Source: a virus. Taken from it: DNA of 64,000 nt. Position 1 is the first letter of the stretch; the number at the start of each line of letters is the position of its first letter. The DNA is taken from IMG/VR virus record IMGVR_UViG_3300044801_000208, positions 33,809 through 97,808 of that record; one strand, given 5' to 3'. The translations under genes were made by a program, and so were the position numbers. The notes under the pieces are model-generated. The model was not told the origin of the DNA. It ran no database searches and was given only the letters and a program-made list of their open reading frames with translations. Of the stretch, positions 17,379 to 22,907 are shown piece after piece.

Positions 17379-17454
17379 TGGTAGGGTATAGGAGAATCGA
17401 ACTCCTCATCATCTGATTGAAAGTCAGAGGTCCAAACCGATAGACGGATACCCC
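17379..17454 (-). tRNA. tRNA-Glu (TTC)
   Basis: Acceptor GGGGTAT/ATACCCT, anticodon stem TCTGA/TCAGA with loop CTTTCAA, a canonical T-arm (GAGTTCGATTC) and encoded CCA. Confidence 0.85.
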
Positions 17455-17487
17455 ATCTCTAAATTTACTCCCGCGTGCTCCTAAATT

Positions 17488-17563
17488 TGGTGGACCTAGT
17501 CGGGATCGAACCGACGACCTCTTCCATGCCATGGAAGCGCGCTCCCAGCTGCGCTATAGGCCC
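17488..17563 (-). tRNA. tRNA-Ala (GGC)
   Basis: Acceptor GGGCCTA/TAGGTCC, anticodon stem CTTCC/GGAAG with loop ATGGCAT, a canonical GGTTCGATCC T-arm and encoded CCA. Confidence 0.85.
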
Positions 17564-17576
17564 AGCGAACGGCTTT

Positions 17577-17650
17577 CGGCAGGTACAGGATTCGAACCCG
17601 CGTCTCCGGCTGCCCGGAATCCTAAGCCACTAGACGAACCCCTACTCGCC
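17577..17650 (-). pseudogene. Decayed tRNA
   Basis: The T-arm (GCGGGTTCGAATCCTGT) and D-arm (GTCTAGTGGCTTAGGA) are tRNA-like. The anticodon arm is collapsed to TCCGG-GCAG-CCGGA with a 4-nt loop, and the top of the acceptor stem does not pair. No functional anticodon can be read. Confidence 0.5.
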
Positions 17651-17679
17651 GTTCTTTGCGTCGTGCACGGACGCAATCT

Positions 17680-17755
17680 TGGTAGCGCACGAGGGACTCG
17701 AACCCTCATTTCACACGCTGAGAACGTGGTTGCCTAGCCGTTAGCAGAGTGCGCC
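17680..17755 (-). tRNA. tRNA-Glu (CTC), second copy
   Basis: Acceptor GGCGCAC/GTGCGCT, anticodon stem CACG/CGTG with loop TTCTCAG, a canonical T-arm (GGGTTCGAGTCCC) and encoded CCA. Confidence 0.7.
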
Positions 17756-17761
17756 GAAACT

Positions 17762-17837
17762 TGGTGGACCTAAGGGGGCTCGAACCCCTGACCTCATCGT
17801 TGCGAACGATGCGCTCTCCCAACTGAGCTACAGGCCC
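17762..17837 (-). tRNA. tRNA-Ala (CGC)
   Basis: Acceptor GGGCCTG/TAGGTCC, anticodon stem ATCGT/ACGAT region with loop TTCGCAA, D-arm AGCTCAGTTGGGAGAGC, encoded CCA. Confidence 0.85.
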
Positions 17838-17847
17838 AACTTCAAAC

Positions 17848-17924
17848 TGGAGCGGCTGGCGGGATTTGAACCCGCGATCTCTTCCATGGCAAGGAAGCAT
17901 TCTACCAGGCTGAACTACAACCGC
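17848..17924 (-). tRNA. tRNA-Gly (GCC)
   Basis: Acceptor GCGGTTG/CAGCCGC, anticodon stem CTTCC/GGAAG with loop TTGCCAT, T-arm GCGGGTTCAAATCCCGC, encoded CCA. Confidence 0.85.
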
Positions 17925-17934
17925 GTATTTCCAA

Positions 17935-18006
17935 TCTTTGGAGCGAGAGACCGGACTCGAACCGGCAGTCTGAGCACACTGTCGTTGTAATCCATTCCAC
18001 ACCGCT
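17935..18006 (-). pseudogene. tRNA-like unit, decayed or D-arm-poor
   Basis: A good T-arm (CCGGTTCGAGTCCGG) and a 3' end GCTCCA are present. The 5' half is short, has no proper D-arm, and pairs only partly with the acceptor 3' strand. A CAGT/ACTG stem with a loop containing GCT is a possible Ser-type anticodon, but this is uncertain. Confidence 0.35.
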
Positions 18007-18009
18007 CAT

Positions 18010-18184
18010 AGTCAAAATTTTTGCTGCGTTTACGTCCCAGTCGGTCGATGGCTTTTACCCCATCGCGTCAGTCGGGGCATTCGCCGAGGCTGACGGACAT
18101 TCCGTGGTCGTCGAATCTCGTAGCCGAAGCTACGGCGTTTTTCTACCCACTTAAGGGAGTCCACGCGGATGCCACGCAGCAAAC
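18010..18184 (-). ncRNA. Structured RNA of unknown function in the tRNA array
   Basis: The region is closed by a perfect 10-bp stem (TTTGCTGCGT with ACGCAGCAAA, 18020-18029 and 18174-18183). Inside are a GTAGC-TTCG-GCTAC tetraloop hairpin, a CGATGG/CCATCG hairpin, and a GTCAG/CTGAC-closed element. It lies between two tRNA units, has no convincing ORF, and its 5' flank has the same TTTAGAGG/AAGTTT-type spacer as the tRNAs. It matches no RNA family I recognise. Confidence 0.5.
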
Positions 18185-18193
18185 CTCTAAACT

Positions 18194-18268
18194 TGGAGCG
18201 GGTTACCGAAATCGAATCGGTCTCTGTGGCTTGGAGGGCCACGGCACCGCCAGTTATACCTAACCCGC
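18194..18268 (-). tRNA. tRNA-Gly (TCC)
   Basis: Perfect acceptor GCGGGTT/AACCCGC, anticodon stem GTGGC/GCCAC with loop CCTCCAA, encoded CCA. Its first 9 nt overlap the last codons of the HNH gene upstream. Confidence 0.85.
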
Positions 18269-18754
18269 TAAACGATAAAACTTTCCACACTGACTACTTT
18301 CTCGCGTTTGTTTATTGGTAGCGATCAGCCCCTTGTTCCTGTCCTCCGCTGTCTTTACTGCGTGACAGTTCGCACAACGTACGTCACATTTGGCTATTTC
18401 GTCCAAAACTCGCTGCCGACCTTTAGTCCAACCTTGGGCCAAATTGAACTTCTTTTCCTTTGGATCGCGATGGTCGAAGTGCAGGGCTGCTGCGTATTCC
18501 TTGTACCCACAATCCTTGCACCCCAGTTCCAGCTTTACAGAGTCAATCCATTTTCTGCGAGCGGCATACCGGTAATCTCTTGCACGACGGTTGCAGATAG
18601 TTTTTGTTTCTTTACGCTCTTCCGGCGTTTTTACCTGCGTTGAATCTTTGCAGACCCGTGTACAGAAAAATATTTTGTGCTTACACAGCTTGTACCGCGA
18701 CGGGTATATGTCAAAGTCATTTTTGCAAACCCAACATTGAACCGTTATCATCAC
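18260..18754 (-). CDS. HNH homing endonuclease in the tRNA array
   Basis: This is a 164-residue protein. The N-terminal zinc ribbon (VQCWVCKNDF ... FFCTRVC) precedes a basic linker and the HNH core (GCKDCGYKEYAAALHFDHRD, then CDVRCANCHAVKTAEDRN). It lies between the RNase P RNA gene and tRNA-Gly (TCC). Its stop codon is inside the tRNA 5' acceptor strand, so the two genes overlap by 9 nt. The ribosome-binding site GGGGGAG lies in the arm of a long hairpin (18754-18797). AT-rich composition unlike phage genes. Confidence 0.8.
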   Translation of the reverse strand: MMITVQCWVCKNDFDIYPSRYKLCKHKIFFCTRVCKDSTQVKTPEERKETKTICNRRARDYRYAARRKWIDSVKLELGCKDCGYKEYAAALHFDHRDPKEKKFNLAQGWTKGRQRVLDEIAKCDVRCANCHAVKTAEDRNKGLIATNKQTRESSQCGKFYRLAG

Positions 18755-18797
18755 TATTTGCTCCCCCTACTTTGAATACTGTAGAAGGAGCAAATAG
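18754..18797 (-). promoter_or_regulatory. Hairpin sequestering the HNH ribosome-binding site
   Basis: Arms CTATTTGCTCC (18754-18764) and GGAGCAAATAG (18787-18797) are perfect inverted repeats, extended by a CTAC/GTAG pair around a 10-nt loop. On the minus-strand transcript the SD GGGGGAG is in the 3' arm, just before the ATG. It also separates the RNase P RNA 3' end from the HNH message and may serve as a processing site. Confidence 0.6.
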
Positions 18798-18798
18798 T

Positions 18799-19160
18799 TA
18801 ATTTACGCGACCTATAAGCGGGGTTCTGTAAGCACCGAAGTGCCCGACAGCCATTCGTCTAATCCACCTATTACTAGGCGGCTCAAGCCCCTAACCCGCA
18901 GATTGATAACGAACCGAGCAAGCTCTCTCTGCCTATTTAGGGTTGCTTCACGCAAGGTTTGCCATGCAACGACTGTTACCAGCCGCCCGGTGGTCTCTTA
19001 AACCGCCTTTTCACCCTTACCGTCTTGCGACGGCGGTATATTCTCTGTGGCACTGTCTATCACGGTTACCCGTGTCCGGGTGTTACCCGGTGCGCTGCTC
19101 TATGTAGCCCCGACTTTCCTCCCCCGTAAAATCACAGCGGCGACTGTCCGGTCAACGTAA
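18799..19160 (-). ncRNA. rnpB: Bacterial-type RNase P RNA
   Basis: The catalytic RNA of RNase P, which trims tRNA 5' leaders. The minus strand shows the conserved regions in order: GACCGGACAGTCGCCGC at the 5' end, GGGGGAGGAAAGTCGGGGC (CR-I, P4 5' strand), ACAGTGCCACAGAGAATATA then CCGCC (CR-II), GACGGTAAGGGTGAAA then TAAGAGACCACC (CR-III region), GGCTGGTAACAG, GACGAATGGCTGTC, and ACAGAACCCCGCTTATAGGTC (CR-V, P4 3' strand). P1 pairs the two ends. About 360 nt, close to normal bacterial length. It sits inside the tRNA operon, 5 nt from tRNA-Cys. The pattern matches type A RNase P RNA, and function is likely intact. Confidence 0.92.
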
Positions 19161-19164
19161 AATT

Positions 19165-19241
19165 TGGAGGTCCGGGGGAGAATCGAACTCCCGCATTTTC
19201 ACGTTTGCAGCGTGACGCCTTACCGTCTTGGCTACCGAACC
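19165..19241 (-). tRNA. tRNA-Cys (GCA)
   Basis: Acceptor GGTTCGG/CCGGACC, anticodon stem TCACG/CGTGA with loop CTGCAAA, T-arm GGGAGTTCGATTCTCCC, encoded CCA. Confidence 0.85.
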
Positions 19242-19247
19242 AAACTA

Positions 19248-19354
19248 ATTGGATCAAGTGCTCTACTACTGAGCTACACCCGCCATCTGTCGATAGCCGA
19301 AGCGTGACAGTGGGCGGGAGGGCGGGTACGAGACCGCCGACCTCCTGATCCAAA
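19248..19354 (-). tRNA. Candidate circularly permuted tRNA (3' half before 5' half)
   Basis: Transcript order is: anticodon 3' strand, variable loop, T-arm (GGCGG ... CCGCC) and acceptor 3' strand CTCCCGC (about 19354-19312); a 25-nt linker folding as CTGTC ... GACAG; then acceptor 5' strand GCGGGTG, a perfect D-arm (GCTCAGTAGTAGAGC) and anticodon 5' strand (19283-19250). GCGGGTG/CTCCCGC pair at 6 of 7 positions. The outer ends pair over about 10 bp (CTTGATCCAA with TTGGATCAGG), extending the anticodon stem. The anticodon depends on the splice point: TTG (Gln) if the loop is U plus UUUGGA, CCA (Trp) otherwise. The T-loop is non-standard, so it may be decaying. Confidence 0.5.
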
Positions 19355-19356
19355 CT

Positions 19357-19430
19357 TGGCGGGGCGTACGGGAGTCGAACCCGTGTGTCTCGGTAGACAG
19401 CCGAGTAAATTGCCGTCATTCTCACGCCCC
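19357..19430 (-). tRNA. tRNA-Asp (GTC)
   Basis: Perfect acceptor GGGGCGT/ACGCCCC, discriminator G, anticodon stem CTCGG/CCGAG with loop CTGTCTA, T-arm ACGGGTTCGACTCCCGT, encoded CCA. The D-arm is weak. Confidence 0.85.
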
Positions 19431-19432
19431 GG

Positions 19433-19504
19433 ACGCCGAGACGGGAATCGAACCCGTGAATAAACGTTTTGCAGACGTTCGCCTTACCACTTGGCTACTC
19501 AGCT
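19433..19504 (-). tRNA. tRNA-Cys (GCA), second, without encoded CCA
   Basis: D-arm GCCAAGTGGTAAGGC, anticodon stem AACGT/ACGTT with loop CTGCAAA, T-arm ACGGGTTCGATTCCCGT. Acceptor GCTGAG/CTCGGC has 6 pairs and a mismatched first pair. Only 2 nt separate it from tRNA-Asp, so there is no encoded CCA. Confidence 0.65.
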
Positions 19505-19517
19505 TACACAAAAATTA

Positions 19518-19592
19518 TGCCGCGATGATTAAGGGGCTGATCCCCATCCCGGCGCTCCGAAGAGCCTTCCGGTATCTATCGCCGTCGCGGAC
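19518..19592 (-). ncRNA. Structured RNA B (unassigned)
   Basis: Outer stem CCGCGA/TCGCGG (19585-19590 with 19520-19525). Inside, CCGG-GCTC-TTCG-GAGC-CCGG forms a capped hairpin and GGGG-ATCAG-CCCC a second one. Three-way-junction layout, no ORF, tRNA-sized. Family unknown. Confidence 0.4.
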
Positions 19593-19601
19593 GACACACT
19601 C

Positions 19602-19671
19602 TGAGCGCTGTATCCACGTCTTAGGTGGGTGTTCTTCACAGACCGCTAAGTCTGGTACTGGACAGCGCTCA
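19602..19671 (-). ncRNA. Structured RNA A (unassigned, tRNA-sized)
   Basis: Closed by a perfect 10-bp stem TGAGCGCTGT/ACAGCGCTCA (19602-19611 with 19662-19671). It contains a CAGAC/GTCTG hairpin and a CCAC/GTGG hairpin. It could be an armless tRNA-like RNA: a 7-bp acceptor GAGCGCT/AGCGCTC and an anticodon-like CTTAGCG loop, but no D-arm or normal T-loop. Confidence 0.4.
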
Positions 19672-19675
19672 AACT

Positions 19676-19750
19676 TGGTGGACACAGGGAGATTCGAACT
19701 CCATAGTTCTCATTGCAAGTGAGACGCATTCCCAATTATGCTACTGGCCC
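19676..19750 (-). tRNA. tRNA-Ala (TGC)
   Basis: D-arm GCATAATTGGGAATGC, anticodon stem TCTCA/TGAGA with loop CTTGCAA, T-arm GGAGTTCGAATCTCC, encoded CCA. Two mismatches low in the acceptor stem. Confidence 0.75.
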
Positions 19751-19762
19751 ACATTCAAAACT

Positions 19763-19838
19763 TGGTGCGCTGGAAGGGACTCGAACCCCCGATGAGTGTC
19801 TTGTAAGGGCACCGCTTTAGCCGCTAAGCTACCCGCGC
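19763..19838 (-). tRNA. tRNA-Val (TAC)
   Basis: Acceptor GCGCGGG/CCAGCGC with one mismatch, anticodon loop CTTACAA, T-arm GGGGGTTCGAGTCCCTT, encoded CCA. The first 15 nt overlap the 3' end of the endonuclease VII-like gene. Confidence 0.8.
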
Positions 19839-20231
19839 AAATCTCTCTACGTACTCTGCCGCAAGCCTCAATAGGTTCGCTCGGTCGCGAAAATGACCAA
19901 GCCCTAAATTACACCCGCGACACAAAAACCCACGAGCTATATCCGTCTCGTGATTATGATCTAAGTGGGCCTTCCTGAACCCACCCTCGATTATTTCAGT
20001 ACACACGGCGCAATGCCCTTGCTGTCCCGTCCACAAAGTTTGAAGCTCTTCTTCGCTCAAACCTAATCGAGTTCTCTTCCTCTGACTTCGATTTGTGCGT
20101 TCACATCCCGCACAGAACGGGCGGCGTCCGCTCTTCCGGCTGACATCTGGATAAAATTCTCCCAGCTTCAACCATGCTTCACATCTTGGACACCACTTCT
20201 CGTGTTCATTAAACTTTTTGTTTCGTCCCAT
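19824..20231 (-). CDS. Endonuclease VII-family homing endonuclease
   Basis: This 135-residue protein starts at ATG 20231 (MGRNKKFNEHEKW). The N-terminal Cys pairs (CPRCEAWLKLGEFY, FCAGCERTNRSQ) precede the recombination endonuclease VII core: GQQGHCAVCTEIIEGG, then AHLDHNHETDIARGFLCRGC, then NLGLGHFRDR. The D-H/N-H residues and the final Cys pair match the His-Me superfamily pattern of T4 gp49. As a free-standing copy in a tRNA array it is most likely a homing enzyme rather than a packaging nuclease. Its stop codon is inside tRNA-Val, paralleling the HNH/tRNA-Gly overlap. Confidence 0.8.
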   Translation of the reverse strand: MGRNKKFNEHEKWCPRCEAWLKLGEFYPDVSRKSGRRPFCAGCERTNRSQRKRTRLGLSEEELQTLWTGQQGHCAVCTEIIEGGFRKAHLDHNHETDIARGFLCRGCNLGLGHFRDRANLLRLAAEYVERFARVA

Positions 20232-20247
20232 TCTGGACAATACTCGG

Positions 20248-20284
20248 AAAATAAAAAAGGACGCTCACTTTTCAGTGGCGTCCT
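20248..20284 (-). terminator. Rho-independent terminator
   Basis: On the minus strand a 9-bp stem (GGACGCCAC with GTGaGCGTCC, one bulged base) and a TGAAAA loop precede a T-run (TTTTTTATTTT). It ends the first transcript unit of the RNA array, just after the small ORF. Confidence 0.85.
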
Positions 20285-20307
20285 CGGAATCTCTGTTGGG
20301 TGGCTAT

Positions 20308-20427
20308 TTAGCCGACTCGACCCTCCGAGGACATGGTATCTCCCTCCGCCGCTTCGGCGGCGACCGTACCTGCACACACGACGACTGCGGCGGATACGAC
20401 GGTCGAGTTGGAGTTGAAGGAGTTCAT
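20308..20427 (-). CDS. Small hydrophobic peptide ahead of the terminator
   Basis: A 39-codon ORF beginning MNSFNSNSTVVSAAVVVCAG, preceded by AGGA at a good distance and followed within 25 nt by the terminator. It has one short hydrophobic Ala/Val stretch and an acidic tail. No family is recognised. Its place as the last gene before a strong terminator supports expression. Confidence 0.45.
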   Translation of the reverse strand: MNSFNSNSTVVSAAVVVCAGTVAAEAAEGDTMSSEGRVG

Positions 20428-20489
20428 GTCTCTATCCTGATACTGCATATTCGCAAAATCTGCGGAAACTGTCAAGCGAAAAATCGCGA

Positions 20490-20611
20490 TGGCGCGGGAG
20501 GGGCCGGTTGCCAGTCCGACATCAGGCCCTGGTCGGGGATTCCCGGCCGTTGCTTTCGGCGGGTGCTCTTTGGGCTGCCGCCCTAGCGTTTGAGCTACAC
20601 CTTCCCGCGCC
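20490..20611 (-). ncRNA. Long tRNA-like structured RNA
   Basis: A 9-bp acceptor-like stem (GGCGCGGGA with TCCCGCGCC) ends in encoded CA/CCA. After it comes a D-arm-like GTAGCTC ... GAGC element with an inner GGGC-GGCA-GCCC hairpin. Then a large nested hairpin (GGCCGG/CCGGCC outside, CCGAC/GTCGG inside) stands where anticodon and T-arms would be. At about 122 nt it is too long for a plain tRNA, and no tmRNA-like T-arm is visible. Confidence 0.4.
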
Positions 20612-21141
20612 AAACTTGCCGGGTGCCCGCTGTGGCTCCCCGCGCTGCACCCTGACTCCGTGTTGCCAAAGTGTTTCCCCCAGCATCTCTTGGCCCGGTG
20701 AATACAGGGTCGGAGTCGGGGGCTGCGGCGCGGCTCAGTGGGCTATTCACGCCCTTTGTCCCTCTGGGCTGTTTATCCTCTGGGGACGAGCGGCGGTTTC
20801 CCGCAGGCTAAAATCAATCTCTCATGTATAGTACTGCAAAGTCAAGGTTTTTCTTCGCGAAGCGGACTTTTTGGGAACCTACCCCTTCGGTGGGCCCCCT
20901 ACCACGGCTTGCGCCGGGGTACTTTTTGCGGGCCTTGGTACTTGCTGACGCTTTCCCTGCCCAGACCGTCTAAAGGTTTTGGGGCGGTGGATGCCGCCCC
21001 GTTGAGAGTGGTTTCCTAGGCCGTAGAAGGCGCGGAACGACAGCGTGGCCACGCTGAGGCCGCCGGAGCGCCAAAACTTGCTGGACGGATTGTGTACCGT
21101 CGCCAGGGAACCCGACCCCTGTCCGTTGCCTTCGCTCCCTC
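20612..21141 (-). ncRNA. Hairpin-rich non-coding stretch, at least two or three RNA units
   Basis: About 530 nt with no credible ORF. Minus-strand units end in GCA followed by AAGTTT (near 20618 and 21075), like the tRNA 3' ends of this array. Visible stems include GACTCCG/CGGAGTC (around 20650-20730), GGGC-GTGAATA-GCCC, GGGGCGG-CATCCA-CCGCCCC (near 20985), the palindrome CAGCGTGGCCACGCTG (near 21048), and CAGGG/CCCTG plus GACGG/CCGTC (21085-21125). Probably transcribed from the motif at 21142-21150. Family unknown. Confidence 0.4.
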
Positions 21142-21826
21142 ACAGTATACGCTGGGCGCGGCAGGATCGTCCGGAACCCTCCTGTATCTGCTGAATCAGT
21201 ATCTTGCGACCCCTCAGGAGCCTGGACTTGAGCGCCGCCATGGGGATCAGGACGGGGGTGCCGTCCTTCTTGCGGTGGACGGGGCCGAGGACGCGGCGGA
21301 TGTCCTTGTTCCGCATGCCCTCCCAGAAGCGGAGGCGGAGTATCTCGCGGTACGCCGTCGGCACGCGGGTGATCGCACGCCTCAGAACCTCCCGGTCGGC
21401 CACGCCCTCCAGGCACAGGTCGCGGACGGAGAGCCTCACGGCTACCTTCCTGCCGTACGTCTCGCCGCTGAGCTCCTGGTCCAGGGAGACCTCGTTGCGG
21501 CACGCCTGCGTGTTCTCGTGCCTCAGGTGTTGCAGCCCCTCGTTGATTGCGATGCGGGTGACCCAGGTGGAGAACTTGGACTGCTCGTCGAACGTCCCGA
21601 GCTTCTGCCAGACCTTCGTGAGCGCGACGTTCGCCAGCCACTCGGCCTGGTCCTCGTCGTGCACGATGCGGCTGATGACGATCCGCAGGCGGTTGTGGTG
21701 GTGGGCGTAGAGCGCGGTGAACGCCGCCTCTTCGCCGCCCTTGGCGCGGCGGACCAGCTCAAGCTCCTCCGGCGAGTCGTAGACCTTGCGCTTCAGCGCG
21801 GGTGCTGCGGCTGCTGATGCTCCCAT
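21140..21826 (-). CDS. ECF-like RNA polymerase sigma factor
   Basis: This 228-residue protein directs host RNA polymerase to specific promoters. Region 2 spans residues about 20-105: ELVRRAKGGEEAAFTALYAH, then HNRLRIVISRIVHDEDQAEW, then FSTWVTRIAINEGLQHLR. Region 4 follows: LRRAITRVPTAYREILRLRF, then KDIRRVLG, then MAALKSRLLRGRKIL, with about 20 extra residues inside the helix-turn-helix. Start chosen at MGASAAAAPALKRK behind AGAGAGGAACG. The longer upstream frame is the tail of a broken gene. A natural candidate to recognise the repeated GTATACTGT or GTATTAG motifs, which is inference. Confidence 0.8.
   Translation of the reverse strand: MGASAAAAPALKRKVYDSPEELELVRRAKGGEEAAFTALYAHHHNRLRIVISRIVHDEDQAEWLANVALTKVWQKLGTFDEQSKFSTWVTRIAINEGLQHLRHENTQACRNEVSLDQELSGETYGRKVAVRLSVRDLCLEGVADREVLRRAITRVPTAYREILRLRFWEGMRNKDIRRVLGPVHRKKDGTPVLIPMAALKSRLLRGRKILIQQIQEGSGRSCRAQRIL
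21142..21150 (-). promoter_or_regulatory. GTATACTGT motif heading the RNA array, inside the sigma gene end
   Basis: The motif (minus strand) overlaps the last three codons and stop of the sigma factor gene and lies directly upstream of the structured RNA units. Same 9-mer as at 15225, 22301 and 43882. Confidence 0.45.
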
Positions 21827-21854
21827 TCTTGTCGTTCCTCTCTCGCAGTGTACG

Positions 21855-22228
21855 TTATACCTCGCGCAAACGTCCGGCCCAGCCGTCCGGCCCAGCCGTC
21901 CGGCCCAGCCGTCCGGCGTCACGGCCGTCGAGGCGGGGCGGTACTCCGCCGTGTACTTGAACTCCGGCTTCTCCGTGAACGGCGTGGTGAACCTCCAGCG
22001 GGGTCGGGCGTGGTGAACCTCCAGCGGGGTCGGGCGTGATGACGAACGTCTGGTTATTGATCTCGTCGTACCCGGCGGCGGGGTCGAAGCGGTCTTCCTG
22101 GACTTTGAGGGTGAGGCCCGAGGCGGAGAAGCCGACCACGGTGTACGGATAGCGGTCGCTGCCGACGTACAGGGTGCCGCCGATGCCCTTGACGAGCTCG
22201 TGCTGTCCGTCGGGGTCTTCATTTGGCC
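21855..22228 (-). pseudogene. Small phage gene broken by tandem-repeat frameshifts
   Basis: Protein-like sequence is split between frames. GIGGTLYVGSDRYPYTVVGF ... DEINNQTFVITPDP in one frame continues as WRFTTPFTEKPEFKYTAEYR in another, and the natural ending appears to be PDGWAGRLREV. The breaks coincide with a 26-bp unit present twice (about 21988-22039) and a 13-bp unit (GGACGGCTGGGCC) present three times (about 21868-21910). Neither length is a multiple of three. The product would be about 110 residues of unknown function. Could be decay or a phase-variable switch upstream of the sigma gene. Confidence 0.6.
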
Positions 22229-22296
22229 GCCTTCCTGGCGAGCGCGGCCTGTAGCTCGTACCACGCCCTGACCTGCGCCTTCGTTGGCTTGTCCAT
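22219..22296 (-). CDS. Short leader ORF
   Basis: A 25-codon ORF MDKPTKAQVRAWYELQAALA(RKAAK) overlaps the following coding region with ATGA. It begins only 4 nt after the GTATACTGT motif, so the transcript would have little or no leader. It may be the intact N-terminus of the broken gene that follows, or a coupling peptide. Confidence 0.4.
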   Translation of the reverse strand: MDKPTKAQVRAWYELQAALARKAAK

Positions 22297-22300
22297 GAGA

Positions 22301-22309
22301 ACAGTATAC
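22301..22309 (-). promoter_or_regulatory. GTATACTGT promoter-like motif
   Basis: Minus-strand copy of the 9-mer, immediately ahead of the leader ORF and the sigma factor gene. Confidence 0.4.
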
Positions 22310-22356
22310 GGGCGGGCGGGCGGAAACGGCTATGGCACCGAAGTGCCTGAGTTTTG

Positions 22357-22596
22357 CTAGGGTTGGGGCAGGTCCTCGGGCAGGTTCAGGCTCACGTCGC
22401 CCTCTTCGTCCTCGTAGGCGAGCCTGATCACGACGTAGTCCCTGGTGAGGTGGCGGCCGACGACGGGCGCGTCCTGGTACGCCTCGAAGTCTGCGCGGCT
22501 GATGACCACTTCCCCGCCGAGCCTGTCGAGCAGGCAGGCGAGAATCTGGAGGAGGGTCTCGATCTGGGCCTCGTGGGGGGTGACGATCTCGTCCAT
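22357..22596 (-). CDS. Small acidic protein of unknown function
   Basis: A 79-residue ORF: MDEIVTPHEAQIETLLQILA, then CLLDRLGGEVVISRADFEAY, then an acidic tail. Start supported by TAGGAGGATTTTCTCCCATG. High GC at third positions agrees with real coding. No family is recognised. Confidence 0.55.
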   Translation of the reverse strand: MDEIVTPHEAQIETLLQILACLLDRLGGEVVISRADFEAYQDAPVVGRHLTRDYVVIRLAYEDEEGDVSLNLPEDLPQP

Positions 22597-22625
22597 GGGA
22601 GAAAATCCTCCTATTGAGGAGGCCC

Positions 22626-22907
22626 CTAGTCCGGTTCCTTCTCCTGCTCCTGGGTGTCGCCCTCGCCGAAGATGGCGCGGAGAAGTTTCTCCTCGGGCGA
22701 GAGGCCGATCGTCTTGTCCTCGGGGTAGAAGAAGGCCCTCATCATGCAGCACAACAGCGCGGGCTCGCCGTCGATCATGACTACCGCGAGCTCGTACTGC
22801 GAGAGCCCGTCCTCGTGGCAGATGTCGCAGCAGCGCACCCCGGTGTAGTCGAAGTCGCGGCACGATTTGTTGTACTCGAACTGGCGATCGCCGTTGTCGA
22901 AGATCAT
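22626..22907 (-). CDS. Small Cys-rich protein of unknown function
   Basis: A 93-residue ORF, start ATG at 22905-22907 overlapping the previous stop. It contains GVRCCDICHEDGLSQ and a later CCMM pair, so a metal-binding or disulphide role is possible. The C-terminus is acidic (GEGDTQEQEKEPD). Part of a tightly packed minus-strand operon with the neighbouring small genes. Confidence 0.5.
   Translation of the reverse strand: MIFDNGDRQFEYNKSCRDFDYTGVRCCDICHEDGLSQYELAVVMIDGEPALLCCMMRAFFYPEDKTIGLSPEEKLLRAIFGEGDTQEQEKEPD

Noticed and set aside
18010-18184. HEARO/OMEGA-type RNA because an HNH gene is adjacent
   Set aside because: The HNH protein is a small homing enzyme without RuvC or IsrB features, and the RNA is shorter and differently organised.
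20490-20611. tmRNA
   Set aside because: No tmRNA T-arm/CCA end, no GGGG...GAC 5' signature and no tag reading frame with alanine resume codon.
21838-21926. 13-bp repeats as an iteron-type origin
   Set aside because: Only three direct copies, inside the remnant of a coding region and with no AT-rich unwinding element beside them.
21827-22264. Long N-terminal extension of the sigma factor
   Set aside because: The extension is Ser/Thr/Pro/Arg-rich shadow sequence joined to a fragment of a broken gene. A good ribosome site and ATG at 21826 give a normal ECF length.
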